Origin: Sphaerolaimus hirsutus
Taxonomy: Eukaryota > Nematoda > Chromadorea > Monhysterida > Sphaerolaimidae
Length of the DNA: 64,000 bases
Direction: 5' to 3'
NCBI GenBank assembly: GCA_964036195.1
Contig: OZ038459.1
Location: 4,089,206-4,153,205, forward strand
The position numbers were made by a program, and so were the translations under genes. Of the stretch, positions 48,387 to 61,575 are shown piece by piece. Within the stretch, counting starts at the first letter, position 1. The number at the start of each line of letters is the position of its first letter. The notes beneath the pieces are model-generated. The model was not told where the DNA came from, did not search any database, and saw only the letters and a program-made list of their open reading frames with translations.

Positions 48387-50648
48387 TTTTACTCCCCTCT
48401 CGAAATACCCCCCCCCCTCTCGAGACCACTATGAAACAATCACCCCCCTCGAAACACCCCCCAGATTGAGTGTAAAGAGACGTACATGACAAATGCTGCA
48501 GTTTGCGTTCTGCGTAGTGCAGAACACACGTTAAAACAATGTCGGAATCACGTGAGAGCAGTGTTAATACCATCTACTACTAATATTAGTATACAGGAGT
48601 CTTTACATGTCAGTTATTGATGCATTTTTCTACCCCAGCGCACATCACAAACAACGTTTTTGTAAACACCTTCCCGGACAAGTTCACCACCCATTTTTTT
48701 ATTTCACTTCGAACGCAATATCTCCGTCCATGGGGGTGTTATAAGGCTGAAACTTTGTATATATAAAGTTGTAAGACCCCCTTACTCCCCAACAATGGGG
48801 GGAGGTGCGGCGACTCACTACAGGGTGGATCGCCCTGTATGCTACAATTTTTGTGGCGTTTTTGGTGTCCCAAGCAAGTTCACCACCCACTTGATAAGCT
48901 ACACTTTGAAGGCTATATCTTCAGCTGTGAGGGCGGTAGAAAGCTGAAATTTGGGGGATGTCTTGCCAACAACCCCCCTCACAATACACCAGTGGGGCGG
49001 CTGCCGACGACTCACTAAAGCATGGGTCACTACATATAAAAATGATAATTTTTTTTAAAACAGCCCAAGTGTCAGAAACAAGTTCGCCACCCAACTGCAT
49101 TACTAAAAAATGTTGTGAGAACATACCTGATATAAAATTGAATCAGATTTGAACCCTAGTTCTGCTCAAAAAAATTTTTCAGTAGGGCACCCACCCTGTC
49201 CCATAAACAGCAGACTGAAAATTTCACTTTAAACCACATTTTTGTTTCACACTTTAAAAGTTGGTTTACAAAGTCCCATAGAGAAGTGTTTAAGGTTCAA
49301 TATTGCGTAAACAACATAACCTCTAAAATGCCCCGATAAAGAAATTTATTTGGGGTGAATTTTATGACATCATAATGACATCACCACAGGAACAAAATTT
49401 GCCCAAATTTTCATTTTTTTGTTCACCCCAAATAAATTTCATTATGGAGGCATTTTAGAGGTTATGTTGTTTACGCAATATTGAACCTTAAACACTTCTC
49501 TATGGGACTTTGTAAACCAACTTTTCAATTGTGAAACAAAAATTTGGTGTAAAGTGAATTTTTTGTCTGCCATTTAGGGAGGGGGTGAGTGTCCCATTCA
49601 AGTTTGCCAGTGCCTACAGAGAAAATTTCGATCAGGAGATCTAGGGTACAAACTGGATATAATTTTTCTTCTGGGATTGGGATCGTTACTGGAGGGTTGT
49701 CTGGGATCATATTTTTTTCATATCAGGATTTTTTTATTTATTTGAGATAGGGATAGTGACTGGGGTCTGTGTGCGGTATTGGGGTGGGGGTCATTCTGGA
49801 TAGTTTTTCATTCAGATTTTTCATATTGGATACTTTTTGAATTATTCCAGATTGGGATCAGGACTAGTTCAGGGTCTGAATAGTTTTTTTTCAAATGTTT
49901 GATGAAATTTTTTATACTTATTTGGGATCAGGATTTGTGTTTAGTTTCTGTGGTCAGGATTGTGGGTCCCAATGGTGTCTGGCTTCACATTTTTAATCAA
50001 CCAAAGCATTTAAAAAGGTGGTGGACTGCTTTTAACAACTTTAATTTTTTTTTAAAGTCAAAACCATTCACTTTTTAAAACGCAATCGGGTGGTGAACTT
50101 GTGTGGGACACTCGGGTCGTTTAAAAAAAACAACTTTAAACGCAGCGACCGATGCTGTAGTTGGTAGCCGGCGGTCATCCCGCCGGTGAATAGTGAGGGG
50201 GGTGTTGTCAAGACATCCCCCAAATTTCAGCTTTTTAACCCCCCTACAGCAGGAGATATGGCTCCTGTAGTGCAGCCAATCAAGTGGGTGGCGAACTTGT
50301 TTGGGACACTAAAAACGCCGGAAAAAAATGTTGCATATACGGCGACCATCCCTGTAGTTCGTCGCCGTGCCTCCCCCCATTGATGCGGAGTAGGGGATTG
50401 TTGAAACTATATATATACAAATTTTCAGCTCTTTAATCCCCCCATAGCCCCAGATATTGCGTCAAGAGTAAAATAAAATATTGGGTGGTGAACTTGTCCG
50501 GGAAGGTGTTTACTAAGATTTCAAAAATTTCTGGCGAAATAATAACCCCCCCTCGAAATACCTCCCCTCTCGTTTAACCCCCCCCCCCCCTCTCGGGAGC
50601 ACTTTGAAACAATCACCCCCGGGGGGTATTTCGAGGAAATACAGTACT
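48387..50648. mobile_element. TACCGTAT-type element split by an AACACCTTCCCGG element
   Basis: CTCGAAATACCCCCCC tracts at 48400-48470 and 50530-50640 belong together; the right end is TTTCGAGGAAATACAGTA. The 48665-50510 element sits between. Confidence 0.65.
48665..50510. mobile_element. AACACCTTCCCGG element, TA-flanked
   Basis: AACACCTTCCCGGACAAGTT and its complement at the ends with TA on each side, as in Tc1/mariner-type insertions. The interior contains a second foldback (about 49180-49580) with TTTACAAAGTCCCATAGAGA arms. No transposase. Confidence 0.75.
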
Positions 50649-51352
50649 CAAAAATATGACGGCGCTCTTCTATTAGAAGAAATACGGTACTCCAATTCAA
50701 ATCGCTCACTAACAGAGTGAAGATGTGTAGACTAGAGAAATCGATGCAATTATCGATAGTGTTCTTATCAGGTAGTTTAGATGAATATATTGATCCATAG
50801 CTATCCACCGCAGTTATTATTGGTAAAAATTGTATTCAAAAGCGCTGAACTGCATAGTGATAATTATCCACTCTGGTGTTAGATACCTATTTAAGCGTAC
50901 GGTATTTAAAAGCACTAACGATGGCAAACACGTATTATTCAATTTTCCATTTTATTTTATTTTATTATTTATTATTTTAGTTTGCGACCAGAATTGATTT
51001 TAATAAAATTCGGCTATTTACACAGGTCCCGGCCGGGGACCGGGACCCAGCAAAAAATAATTTTTTTCAAAAGTGAATAATTGGCGTGTATTGTTTGTTT
51101 GCATGTTAATTAGGTGAATTATCACCAAATTAGCATGCACAAAATTTTTGCAAGACGGTTACACACGCCGATGCATATTTTTTGGGCGGGTGTGTAAAAT
51201 TATTCCAATTCGTCTCAAATTTGGCATGCACGTACTCCTTCGTTTAGTGAGTACGCATGCCAAATTTTAGCTCCGGGTGGTTACCGGCTTTTATTTTATT
51301 TATACTTTAATTTTTTTCAATCACTAAATTTTTGTATAGTGATCAAAATCCT

Positions 51353-53001
51353 GCCGGGGACTGGTCCCCAGCAATGTCGAAATGGCCCCGACCGGGGTCA
51401 AACGTCCCCGGTGAGAAAAATTTTTTTTCAGTAAATGAAGAATTGTGGTCCCCGACCGGGAACGTTCGTCCCCAGCAGGGGACAAATTTTTAGTCCCCTG
51501 CCGGGGAAGAAAGTCCCCGGTTGGGGACAAAAATTCTTTGTTTACTGAAAAAAAATTTTCTCACCGGGGACGTGTGACCCCGGTCGGGGCCATTTTGACA
51601 TTGCCAGTGACTGGGCCCATAGGGGATTTTGGGGTTAGCATTTAAGGGGGGGGGGGGTTAACCTGCCGGCGCGTGCTAATAACTCGGGAACCGCTTGGCG
51701 AAAAATGTTGAAATTTGGATATGATATAGTTCTAGGTTGGGGCTACGCACAATTTTAACGATTTTTTTCTACGACCCCCCAGACCGGAGATAGGGGGGGT
51801 CTATAAAAACACTGTCATTTGCGTTTTTTTGGGTGTCGCCGCGAACATGCAAAATTTGAACATCAATATCTCGGTCATTTGTGAACCGATTGTAGTCATT
51901 AAAATGTTAAAATGATCACAGATGTTCGGAGAGTTCATTTCTGAGGTCAAATCGGAGATACACATTTGTTTATATATCGATTTAGCCGGATTTCGAAATG
52001 CAAAATTTCCGCAAAAGTTGGCTTTTTGAACATGCTATCCTATTCTCCTAATCAAGAGAAAAACAATGAAACAAAAATGAGATCGATATCTCTTTCCGAT
52101 CAAAAGTTATGGCGCTTCAAACTTTTCCCCCCACCCACATAAATAACCACGTGCATGCAACTTCAAAACTCCATATCTCGGCAATTTCTCAGCCGATTTT
52201 CACTTATCAACACTTAAAATGATCAGAACAACATGTAGATATCATTTTTATCCACCGTTTATTTGTATGCATTTTCATTATGACAATTTAATTCAAGAGT
52301 TCGCATTATTTGCTTGTATGGGAAATCTGCTGCAAAATACAGATAATCTGGTCCTAAAAATGAAATCTCCATGTTATTCTGATCAGTTGAAGTGTTCATC
52401 AGTGAAAATCGGCGGAGAAATGGCCGAGATATGGAGTTTTGAAGTTGCATGCATGTGGTTATTTATGTGGGTGGGAGGGAAAAGTTTGAAGCGCCATAAC
52501 TTTTGATCGGAACGAGATATCGATCTCATTTTTGTTTCATTGAGTTTCTCTCGATCAGGAGAATAGGATAGCATGTTCAAAAAGCAAACTTTTGCGGAAA
52601 TTTTGTATTTCGAAATCGTGCTAAATCGATATATAAACAAATGTGTATCTCCGATTTGACCACAGAAATGAACTCTCCGAACATTTGTGATCATTTTAAC
52701 ATTTTAATGACTAAAATCGGTTCACAAATGACCGAGCTATTGATGTTCAAAGTTTGCATGTTCTCGGCGACACCCAAAAAAACGCAAATGACAGTGTTTT
52801 TATAGACCCTCCCTATCTCCGGTCTGGGGGGTCGTAGAAAAAAATCGTCAAAATTGTGCGTAGCCCCAATCTAGAACTATATCATATCCAAATTTCAACA
52901 TTTTTCGCCAAACGGTTCCCGAGTTATTAGCACGCGCCGGCAGGTTAACCCCCCCCCCAAAATGCTAACCCCAAAATCCCCTATGACTGGGCCCCGGCAG
53001 G
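51353..53001. mobile_element. CTGCCGGGGAC inverted-repeat element (middle layer)
   Basis: CTGCCGGGGACTGGTCCCC at the left and GACTGGGCCCCGGCAG at the right. Stems include GGTCCCCGACCGGGAACG. Its right arm is split by the inner element. Confidence 0.7.
51618..52985. mobile_element. CATAGGGGATTTTGGGG foldback (inner layer), duplication ACTGGGCC
   Basis: CATAGGGGATTTTGGGGTTA and its complement at the ends; ACTGGGCC at 51610-51617 and 52986-52993. The inverted arms extend about 680 bp each and remain closely similar, so the insertion is young or the arms are kept alike. Confidence 0.85.
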
Positions 53002-53466
53002 ATTTTGATCACTATACAAAAATACAGTGATCGAAAAAAATTGAAGTATAAATAAAATGACAACCGGTAACCGCGCTGAGCTGAAATTTGGCATGCGTAC
53101 TCACTGAACGAAGGAGTACTCACATACCAAAATTCAGACAAATCCAAAAAAAATTATACACTCCCCCAAAGAGAATGCATCAGCGCGTGTAACCGTCTCA
53201 AAACGATTTTGTGCATGCTAATTTGGTGATAATTCACCTTATTAACATGCAAACAACACAAACACACCAATTATTCACTTTTGAAAAAAATTATTTTTTG
53301 CCGGGTCGTGGTCCCCGGCCGGGACCTGTGTAAATAACCATAAAATTCGATCTACAAAAATTGTAGGCAAGTTGTGTAGAAATTTTTATTTATTTATATT
53401 GTGTATCGTTTTATTTTATGTCCAAATAAAAATACCGATGTATCAAATGCGGTCTTAGTCAATGCT

Positions 53467-53560
53467 AACGATGGCAAAAAAAAAGATTTGAAAATTCAAA
53501 AACATTTTCAAATTTTTGAATTTTTTTGGAATTTTCAAGTTTTTGTATCCTTAGTATCCA
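53467..53560. repeat. Truncated TAACGATGGCAAAA element
   Basis: CTAACGATGGCAAAAAAAAAG and GAAAATTCAAAAAC, the left end of the 35177-36885 family, breaking off into a CAGAGTTG-family right end at about 53651. Confidence 0.5.
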
Positions 53561-53681
53561 AACTAATCCTTAGTATCCATACTCCAAATTTGGAAAGTGT
53601 ATTTACGCTTACGCTTACGCTTTCCAAAAATACCGGTATTTTAACAACTCTGCTAGTTTGTGTAGACATATCCCTTTATAC

Positions 53682-56005
53682 TAGTGATGTAAAGGCACCG
53701 GGGCACCGGTGCCCCGGTGCTGAGCACCGAAGGGCACCAGCACCGGTGCTGGTGCGGTGCCCTCGCAATTTTCAGAGGTGCCCTGCCGGTGCCGGTGCCA
53801 TTTTTTGAAAATAGCACCGGTGCCGGTGCGGTGCGGTGCCCTTTTTCGAGGGCGCCTTTAGGTGCTAGCACCGGCCAGAAAAAGTGGGGCACCGGGAAAG
53901 GCACCGGCAGGGTTTCAAGGGCGTGAACTGCGGTTATTATTGCAGGACATGTGTGTTCATTTAAAAAGTGACCCAATCAAATTCACGTTGAACTTGTGCC
54001 CACAGACACTTTTTTATTGATTTTCTTATGACAAACATAAAAACTATATTTTAAACAATACAATGATTGATTCTGAGTCGGATAAAAGTGATTCCGACGT
54101 GTCAGAAAGGAGCATGTTGTTAAAATCAAACAAACATCCTGGTCCTGTCGCCACGTACTCCTGGCGCCTGCAAACGCGCATGGCGTTGGTGCTGGCCTGG
54201 CACCAACACAAAAAGCGCCATGACTCTTGGCTTCCGGTGCCATTTTGTTGTGGCGCTATTGGTGCTCAGCGCCATGGCAGTTGGCACCATACTGCCCTGG
54301 CACCATAGATTTTGGTGCTGGGGGGCTGGAATAGTGCCAGGGCACTTTTGGCACTTCCCGCCAATGTCCTGGCACTTTTATTATCACTACACACAATTTT
54401 ACCCGGTGCGGTGCATTTCAGTGCTAGCACCGGCAACCCTCCGGTGCCCATAGGTGCCGGTGCCATTTTTTTCAGAATGGCACTGGTGCCGGTGCGGTGC
54501 GGTGCCATTTTTTGGCCTGTGCCCCAGGGTGCCAGGTGCCCTTTTCACGCGATGGTAAAGGTGCCGGTGCGGTGCGGTGCAATTTTTCCCGGTGCCTTTA
54601 ACATCACTACTAGTGATGTAAAGGCACCGGGGCACCGGTGCCCCGGTGCTGGGCACTGAAGGGCACCAGCACTGGTGCTGGTACGGTGCCATTGCAATCT
54701 TCGGGGGTGCCATGCCGGTGCCGGTGCCATTTTTTTCAGAATAGCACTGGTGCCGGTGCGGTGCGGTGCCATTTTTTTGCCGGTGCCAAAGGTGCTAGCA
54801 CCATGGCCAAAGTAAAAGGCACCGGGAAAGGCACCGGCCAAGGCTTCATGTGCTGTGCAATTTTGTCCATAGTATGTGCTTATTCATATTTCAAAAAACA
54901 GCGATATATTTACCCAACCGTTTTTTTGCCTATTTTGTAACCATTTCATCAAATAAATATACCTACTGTAAAATGTATTATACCCGATACGTGATCTGAT
55001 GAGCGAATCTAAAATTTTGTTGAATTTTAAATCATTTTTATATTTTATATTTATCTTGCTTTTTTGTTCAAAATTTGTTGTCAGTTTATGACAGAGATAG
55101 TTCCATTCTCTGTACAGCAACGACTCCGATCAGTAGACAATAGTTGCTATGGACATTGTAGTGAATTAAATATTTTATCTTCCATTTGTAATCATTGTAA
55201 TTGCTTCATAAAAGTGATTGTCACATCATTCTGATCATTTTAAGTGCTCAACTATCAAAATCGGTTGAAAATTCGTGGAAATATGCACTTACAAAGGTGA
55301 GACCACTGAGAAACTGCCCGATATTTACCGTATTTCCTCGAAATACCCCCCCCCTCGAAATACCCCCCCCTCGAAATACCCCCCCTCAAAATGGACACTA
55401 TGAACTTATAAACCCCCCCCTCGAAATACCCCCCCCCCCAAATTTAGTGTATAGAGAACATAAATGACAAAGGCTGCGGTTTATCATCCCGGCAATGCAG
55501 AACACACGTTAAAAACGATGACTCTGTTATGTGAGAACAGTGTTTGTACGTCTACACACTTATAAATGTCTTTAGAGTCTTATAAAAGGCGATTTTCGTT
55601 GCATTTTTCGACGTCTGCGTACGTTTCCGACGACATTTTAGTACTGGTATTTCAAAAAAATTCTGGCGAAATAATAAACCCCCCCCTCGAAATACCCCCC
55701 CCCCTCGTTTAACCCCCCTCAAAATTCTCACTCTGAAAAAATAAACCCCCCGGGGGTATTTCGAGGAAATACGGTACTTCAGAAATTCCAGCCCAGTGCG
55801 GTGCCTTTCGGTGCTAGCACCGGCAACCCGCCGGTGCCCTTCGGTGCCGGTGCCATTTTTTCCAAAAAGCACCGGTGCCGGTGCGGTGCGGTGCCATTTT
55901 CTGGCCGGTGCCCCAGGGTGCCAGGTGCCCTTTTCAAGCGTTGGCAAAGGTGCTGGTGCGGTGCGGTGCCATTTTTCCCGGTGCCTTTAACATCACTAAT
56001 CACTA
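53682..56005. mobile_element. Compound hAT-like GGTGCC-stem element, duplication CTTTATAC
   Basis: Starts TAGTGATG and ends CATCACTA; CTTTATAC at 53674-53681 and 56006-56013. Contains two units back to back: the first ends CATCACTA at about 54608 and one base later the second starts TAGTGATG. Stems are GGTGCCGGTGCGGTGCGG. A TACCGTAT-type element is nested at 55326-55776. Confidence 0.75.
55326..55776. mobile_element. TACCGTAT-type TA-flanked element
   Basis: TACCGTATTTCCTCGAAATA and TATTTCGAGGAAATACGGTA, both ends intact, inside the GGTGCC compound element. Confidence 0.8.
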
Positions 56006-56656
56006 CTTTATACACATGTCCAAATAGATCCTGTTTGGTACTGTTTGGCCCAGTTTGGGGTATGCTTTGCCTATTTTTTACTACAAAACTTCATGAAATT
56101 TGCTCACGAAAGAATAAAATGCCATTCACTACGCTCCCCTCGAATTAACCCCCCCCCCCCCCCCCTCAAAATTTGCTGGCAAATTGATAAACCCCGTTTG
56201 GGGTATTTCGAGGAAATACAGTATAAAAAATATTATATATGTTTTTGATATGAATTATCCAGTGAGATTTTATTATAATTTATTTTGAGTGATTTTCTGA
56301 TATTTTATTTTATTTTATTTTGTCAAAATCACTCATTTTTTAAATGCTAACCGCCAGAACCAGCCTTTGATGGTTCAGAATTAGCATTTGAATTAGAAAA
56401 TTTTACGCGCTTTTCGGATTTGTTACCATCGTCAAGTACACACACGCCACGAGGTTTTTTTCTATTTTGCTAGCGCCAGTCTTTTTGCGCCATGGTGCTT
56501 TTAAATCACAACTCCCCAAAAAGCTTTAACGTCCAACGGTCAAGTCTTTTTTAGTCAGATTGTTTATCAATCTGACTAAGTGTCAAGCATCTGTGGTGTG
56601 TGTTTTCGCATTTGTCATATGGAAGTAAAACCTGAAAACAGTTACCGTATTTCTCC

Positions 56657-57450
56657 CAGAGTTGTTAAAATACCGGTATTTTTGGAAAGTGTAAGTGTAA
56701 GTGTAAATACACTTTCCAAATTTTGAGTATGGATACCAAAAGTGTAAGGTATTTAAAAAAGACCTAGGAAGTAAAAAAAGTGTAAGTGAAAAAAAAATTT
56801 TAGAAAGAGCTCTCACTGTTGAGCATTAGAAAACACCGCTGTTCTCACCTTTAGATCAATTTATTTCTAATTTTCATACATTATTTCACATTTTACGGCC
56901 TTTTATAAATTATTTCAGACTGTAACAACAAATACTGTAGTGGTATGAAGTTCCCTAATAATGACACTTTTTCAGTGTTGATATTTTACTGATAAAGCTA
57001 TGCGATACACACTGCTTAAATGCAAGAATGGACATGCAGCAAATGTCAATGCAAAAGTTGACTTTGTGTCCAACTGGTGAATTTCCATTGATCTTGTCCT
57101 TTTACAAAAAAGTATGATGAAACTGTAGAATACCATGAGGGGGGTGCATCAGACCTGCCCTTACCATGAGTACTGATCAAAGGTTGTAGATCAAAGGCTA
57201 GTTTGTACATTTGCCATATTTTCTACATTCAATGCATTTTTTGTACATGACCTTTTTTTTTTGCTTTGTCAAAAGCATAAAACAGGGCCACCTGAAAGAA
57301 AAAAAATACACTTTCTGTACCCGGGTATTTTGCCCAGGAAAGTGTACCAAAGTGTATGGGTATTTTATGAAAGTGTAAGTGTAAGTGTAAATATAAATAC
57401 CCATTTACTCGGGTATTTCGGGTAAGTGTAAATACACTTTCGCAACTCTG
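56657..57450. mobile_element. hAT-like CAGAGTTG element, duplication ATTTCTCC
   Basis: CAGAGTTGTTAAAATACCGG and GCAACTCTG ends; ATTTCTCC at 56649-56656 and 57451-57458. The target is a TACCGTATTTCTCCCAATAGA element. Confidence 0.9.
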
Positions 57451-57699
57451 ATTTCTCCCAATAGAAGCGCGCCATTCTATTTTTTCGTTATGTCTTTCAG
57501 TGTAAAACTCACTCTCACATGTAAAAATACATTTTCCAGGGAAAAAGTACCTGCTTTTACATTTTCCTGGGGAAAAGTATTTTACACATGAGTATGAGTA
57601 AAAAAGTATTTTACATTTTCTATACTTTGTGGTGAGTAAAAATAAATACTTACATTTACATATACTTTTGAAAAAAGTTCAGTAATTCTAACAACTCTG

Positions 57700-57960
57700 G
57701 TAGTACAGCGGTTCCGATCGATTCCAGGTACTTTTCCCCCGTGGACAACTTGCCCCCGGAGTGTGTTGTATTAGCGTTTTGTCCGTGTTGCATTAGCGTT
57801 TTGTCGTGTTCCATTACCGTTTTGTCGTGTTCCATTAGCGTTATGTCCGCACGGACATAACGCTAATGCATCACACCACGGGGGGGGGGGGGGGGGGGAG
57901 AAGTCCATGGGGGGAAACGTGAAGTTAACGGTTCCGATCTGTTCACGACACTGTTCACGA
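57700..57960. repeat. Inverted repeat with TCCATTAGCGTTTTGTCGTG units
   Basis: GCGGTTCCGATC at the left recurs as ACGGTTCCGATCTG at the right. Centre TTATGTCCGCACGGACATAA. Ends uncertain. Confidence 0.45.
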
Positions 57961-58779
57961 CACTTTCCATGTTCACAAAAGTTATTTTCGATTCTGTTTC
58001 CCTGAGCGACAAAAGAGATTCGTCGACAATCTGCATTAACTAAGACCGCATTTGATACATCGGTCTTTTTATTTGGACAGAAATTGATATGAGCGATTGG
58101 GAAAACTAGTCGATGGACAGCCGGGATTGTTTCAGTTGCCTAGACGCACTGGGAACATAACAACTAGCTGAATCGTTGAATATTCCGAATCAGAACAAAG
58201 CAAATTCTCTTAATCCAAGATACGCACTGGAAATGGGTGATTTTGCGACAAATATAATGGAATATAATGTCGGAAATTCCCTCAAAAATAATATTTTTAA
58301 CTGGTATCTTATATATTTTCTCATATTTTTAAAAATCTCGTGAAATTTCTAAAAACAAACATATAATTAAATCTCTCTGGAAAAAAATATAAATATAAAA
58401 ATCTAATAACTTGATGAGTAATTTTTATTATTTACCGTACTACCTCGAAATACTCCCTTTAGAGCTGAGGAAACAATACCCTGGAAATACCCCCGTCTGA
58501 AATGATGTATACTTGGTGGTCATCACACTTAGTATGAAAACCGACCATAACCCATCTGATAATGACCAACAATTATACAGTTTTTTTCATCATAAACACC
58601 AGAGTTGTTAGAATTACTGAACTTTTTTAAAAGTATATGTAAACGTAAAGTATTTTTATTTTACCCATCACAAAGTATAGAAAACGTAAAATACTTTTTT
58701 TTACTTGTACGTACGCGTAAATGTGAGTACAAAATTTGTTCCCAATAAATTGCAAAAGCGAGCACTTTTCTTCATAGAA

Positions 58780-59475
58780 TACCGTATTACCTCGAATTAA
58801 CCCCCCCCCCCCTTGAATTAACCCCCCCACGAAATACCCCCCCTAAAATTGAGTGTAACGTGAACGTACATGACAAATACTGCAGTTTGTTATCTGTACA
58901 ATGCAGAACACACGTTAAAACTGATGATTAAGTGACGTTAGGGAAGGGTTTTTGTGTATATACAGTTATATATGCCTATAAACACATATAAACACCTTCC
59001 CGGTCACGTCCGGCACCCATTTTTTGATTTTACTTCTATATCCCTATACCCAGTTCTAGGGTGCCGCAGAGGCTGAAATTTGGGGGAGATATTGGCGCAA
59101 CCCCCCTCTACCTCGCATGAATTAGGGGGGTCGCGGCGACTCCTCTCAGAGTGGGTCGCCGCGACCCCCCTAATTCATGCGAGGTAGAGGGGGGTTGCGC
59201 CAATATCTTGCGCAAGTTTCAGCTTCCGGCGCGCCCTAGAACTGAAGATAGGGTGTCACAAGTACGATCAAAAATAGGGTGCCGGACGTGACCGGGAAGG
59301 TGTTTACATCTACGTAAATGTTTGATTTTTCTACCTCTGCGTATGGGGAATTTCCAAAAATTTCTGGCGAAATAATAGACCCCCCCCTCGAATAAACCCC
59401 CCTCGAATTATCCCCCCCTCAAATTTTGCTGGCGAAATAATAAACCCCCTGGGGGTATTTTGAGGTAATACGGTA
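58780..59475. mobile_element. TACCGTAT-type TA-flanked element with nested AACACCTTCCCGG element
   Basis: TACCGTATTACCTCGAATTA and TTTTGAGGTAATACGGTA. Split at 58991-59304. Confidence 0.8.
58991..59304. mobile_element. AACACCTTCCCGG element, TA duplication
   Basis: AACACCTTCCCGGTCACGTC and its complement. TA lies on both sides. The sister transposon at 29167-29598 shows the unsplit sequence (ATAAACACATATACATCTGC on its minus strand), so insertion with TA duplication is directly visible. Confidence 0.85.
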
Positions 59476-60510
59476 TGTAGAACTGGGTACGTTTTCGAAG
59501 TACCCCACTCAAAATGGCCACTACGAATTAAACTCGGCAGACATTATGGAAGTCAATGGGTCTAAGGAGTTTTTGTACGAGTGCGGTATAAACCAACGAT
59601 AGGGTCACATGTGAATTTGGCCCACGTCCAAGTTGCTCTGCGTTTCAGACAAATGAGAGCGAAAAACGCAGGTTTCATGTTCACGTCACTGATTATCGCT
59701 GCGGAATGCAATAAATCGACCGGAAATGATCACAAGTACACTAGTTGACACATTTGTGATCATTTCCAGTCGCTTAATTGTGTTCCACAGACGCAATGAG
59801 TAACGCAAACGTAAATCCTGCCTCTTTCACCTCATTCGTAAAATACGTAACCCAACGTGTGCCAAGTTAACATACGGGATATCTATCACATTCGTCCTTT
59901 TTAGGAATTCGTTAGCATTGTTTGAGCTCGATATCTAGCTTTCCGACTGTGTATTTTTATATCCGTGCTTGATCCATTTATTTTCACATTTGAAAGTTCA
60001 ATCGGTTTCAATAAAATGTGAATCGAACGGAATCCATCCGTTTGAATTCGAATTTGAGACACATCTTACTAGTACATAAAAGAAGGAAAGCTGACTCGTT
60101 TCATGTCAGCCGAGTTTACCTAATAGACCCCGTCGAACCTCCCCCCCCCCCCAATTGAGTGTAAAGATAACGTAAATATCAAAACCTTCAGTTTGTGTTC
60201 TGTGAAATGCAGAACACACGTTAAAACAATGACCAAGTCATTGTAGAACAGGGTTTATACCATCTATATTTACATACATACTTATATAGGTAACTTTTTA
60301 TACATAGGTATACTCTTATACATGGTGAATATTTTCTACCTCAGCGTACATGACAAACAACAAATTAGCACTGAGAGTTCCAAAACATTCTGGCGAAGTA
60401 ATAAACCCCCCTCGAAATACCCGCCCTTGTAAACCCCCCCCCCTTAAAAATTTACACTATAAAACAATTTTGAGGTTTTTTTCAAGGAAATAGAGTACAT
60501 TGCAGTGTAG

Positions 60511-61297
60511 CAGAGTTGTTACAATACTGGTATTTTTGGAAAGTGTAAGTGTAAGTGTAAATACACTTTCCAAATTTTAAGTATAGATACCAAAAGTGTA
60601 AGGTATTTTTAAAATACCCAGGAAAGTGTAAAAAAAGTGTGAGTGTAAAAATTTTTTTAGAAAGAGCTCTCACTGTTGAGCATTAGAAAACACCACTGTT
60701 TTCACTTTTAGATCAATTTATCTATCATTTTCATTCATTATTTCACATTTTACTGCCAATTATGAAACATTTCAGACTGTAACAAATTTAGTGGTATGAA
60801 GTTGCCTAATAATGGCACTTTTTCAGTGTTGATATTTTACTGATTAAGCAATGTGATACACACTGTTTAAATGCAAGAATGTACATGCAGCAAATATCAA
60901 TGCAAAAGCAGTCGACTTTGTGTCCAGCTGGTGAATTTCAATTGATCTTGTCCTTTTTACAAAAGTATGATGAAACTGTAGAATACCATGAGTACTGTTC
61001 AAATGTCAGTGATAGTGCTAGTTTGCACATTTTCCATATTTTCTACATTGAATGCATAACTGCATATGTGCACTCTGCAGTTATTTTCTGTACATGAACC
61101 TGTTTTATGCTTTCTCAAAAGCATAAAACAGGGCCATTTGAAAGAAAAAAATACACTTTCTGTACCCGGGTATTTTGTTCCGGGAAAGTGTAAAAAAAGT
61201 GTACGGGTATTTTATGAAAGTGTCAGTGTAAGTGTAAATATAAATACCCATTTACCCGGGTATTTCGGGTAAGTGTAAATACACTTTCGCAACTCTG
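60511..61297. mobile_element. hAT-like CAGAGTTG element, duplication CAGTGTAG
   Basis: CAGAGTTGTTACAATACTGG and CGCAACTCTG ends; CAGTGTAG at 60503-60510 and 61298-61305. Subterminal GTGTAAGTGTAAGTGTAAAT arrays. Confidence 0.9.
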
Positions 61298-61326
61298 CAG
61301 TGTAGTCACCTTATAAATATTTCCCA

Positions 61327-61575
61327 CAATGGCCCTACACACACTAGTTTTCACCATGACTCGTGTGAAAACTGAAATGGCGACATGGCGACATTCAGCC
61401 TACTCTTATTGTACGCTCCATGTGTTTTAGTTGTAAAATTTTCAAATCTTAACTTTCATTAATTTGAATTCAAATTGAAATTCAATGAAATCATTCAACC
61501 GTGTTCATTAATTTGCATTTGAAAAAATTTCAGTTTTCACACGAAGTCACTGTGAAAACTAGTGTGTGTGGGCAC
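61327..61575. mobile_element. CCTACACACACTAG element
   Basis: CCCTACACACACTAGTTTTC and GTGAAAACTAGTGTGTGTGGG; sister of 39292-39534. Confidence 0.7.

Larger units (their letters stand above)
51012..53339. mobile_element. Mutator-like foldback, 9-bp duplication ATAAAATTC, with two nested elements
   Basis: GGCTATTTACACAGGTCCCG and GGGACCTGTGTAAATAACC ends; ATAAAATTC at 51003-51011 and 53340-53348. The arms match 12635-13250. The apex is occupied by the elements at 51353-53001. Confidence 0.9.
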
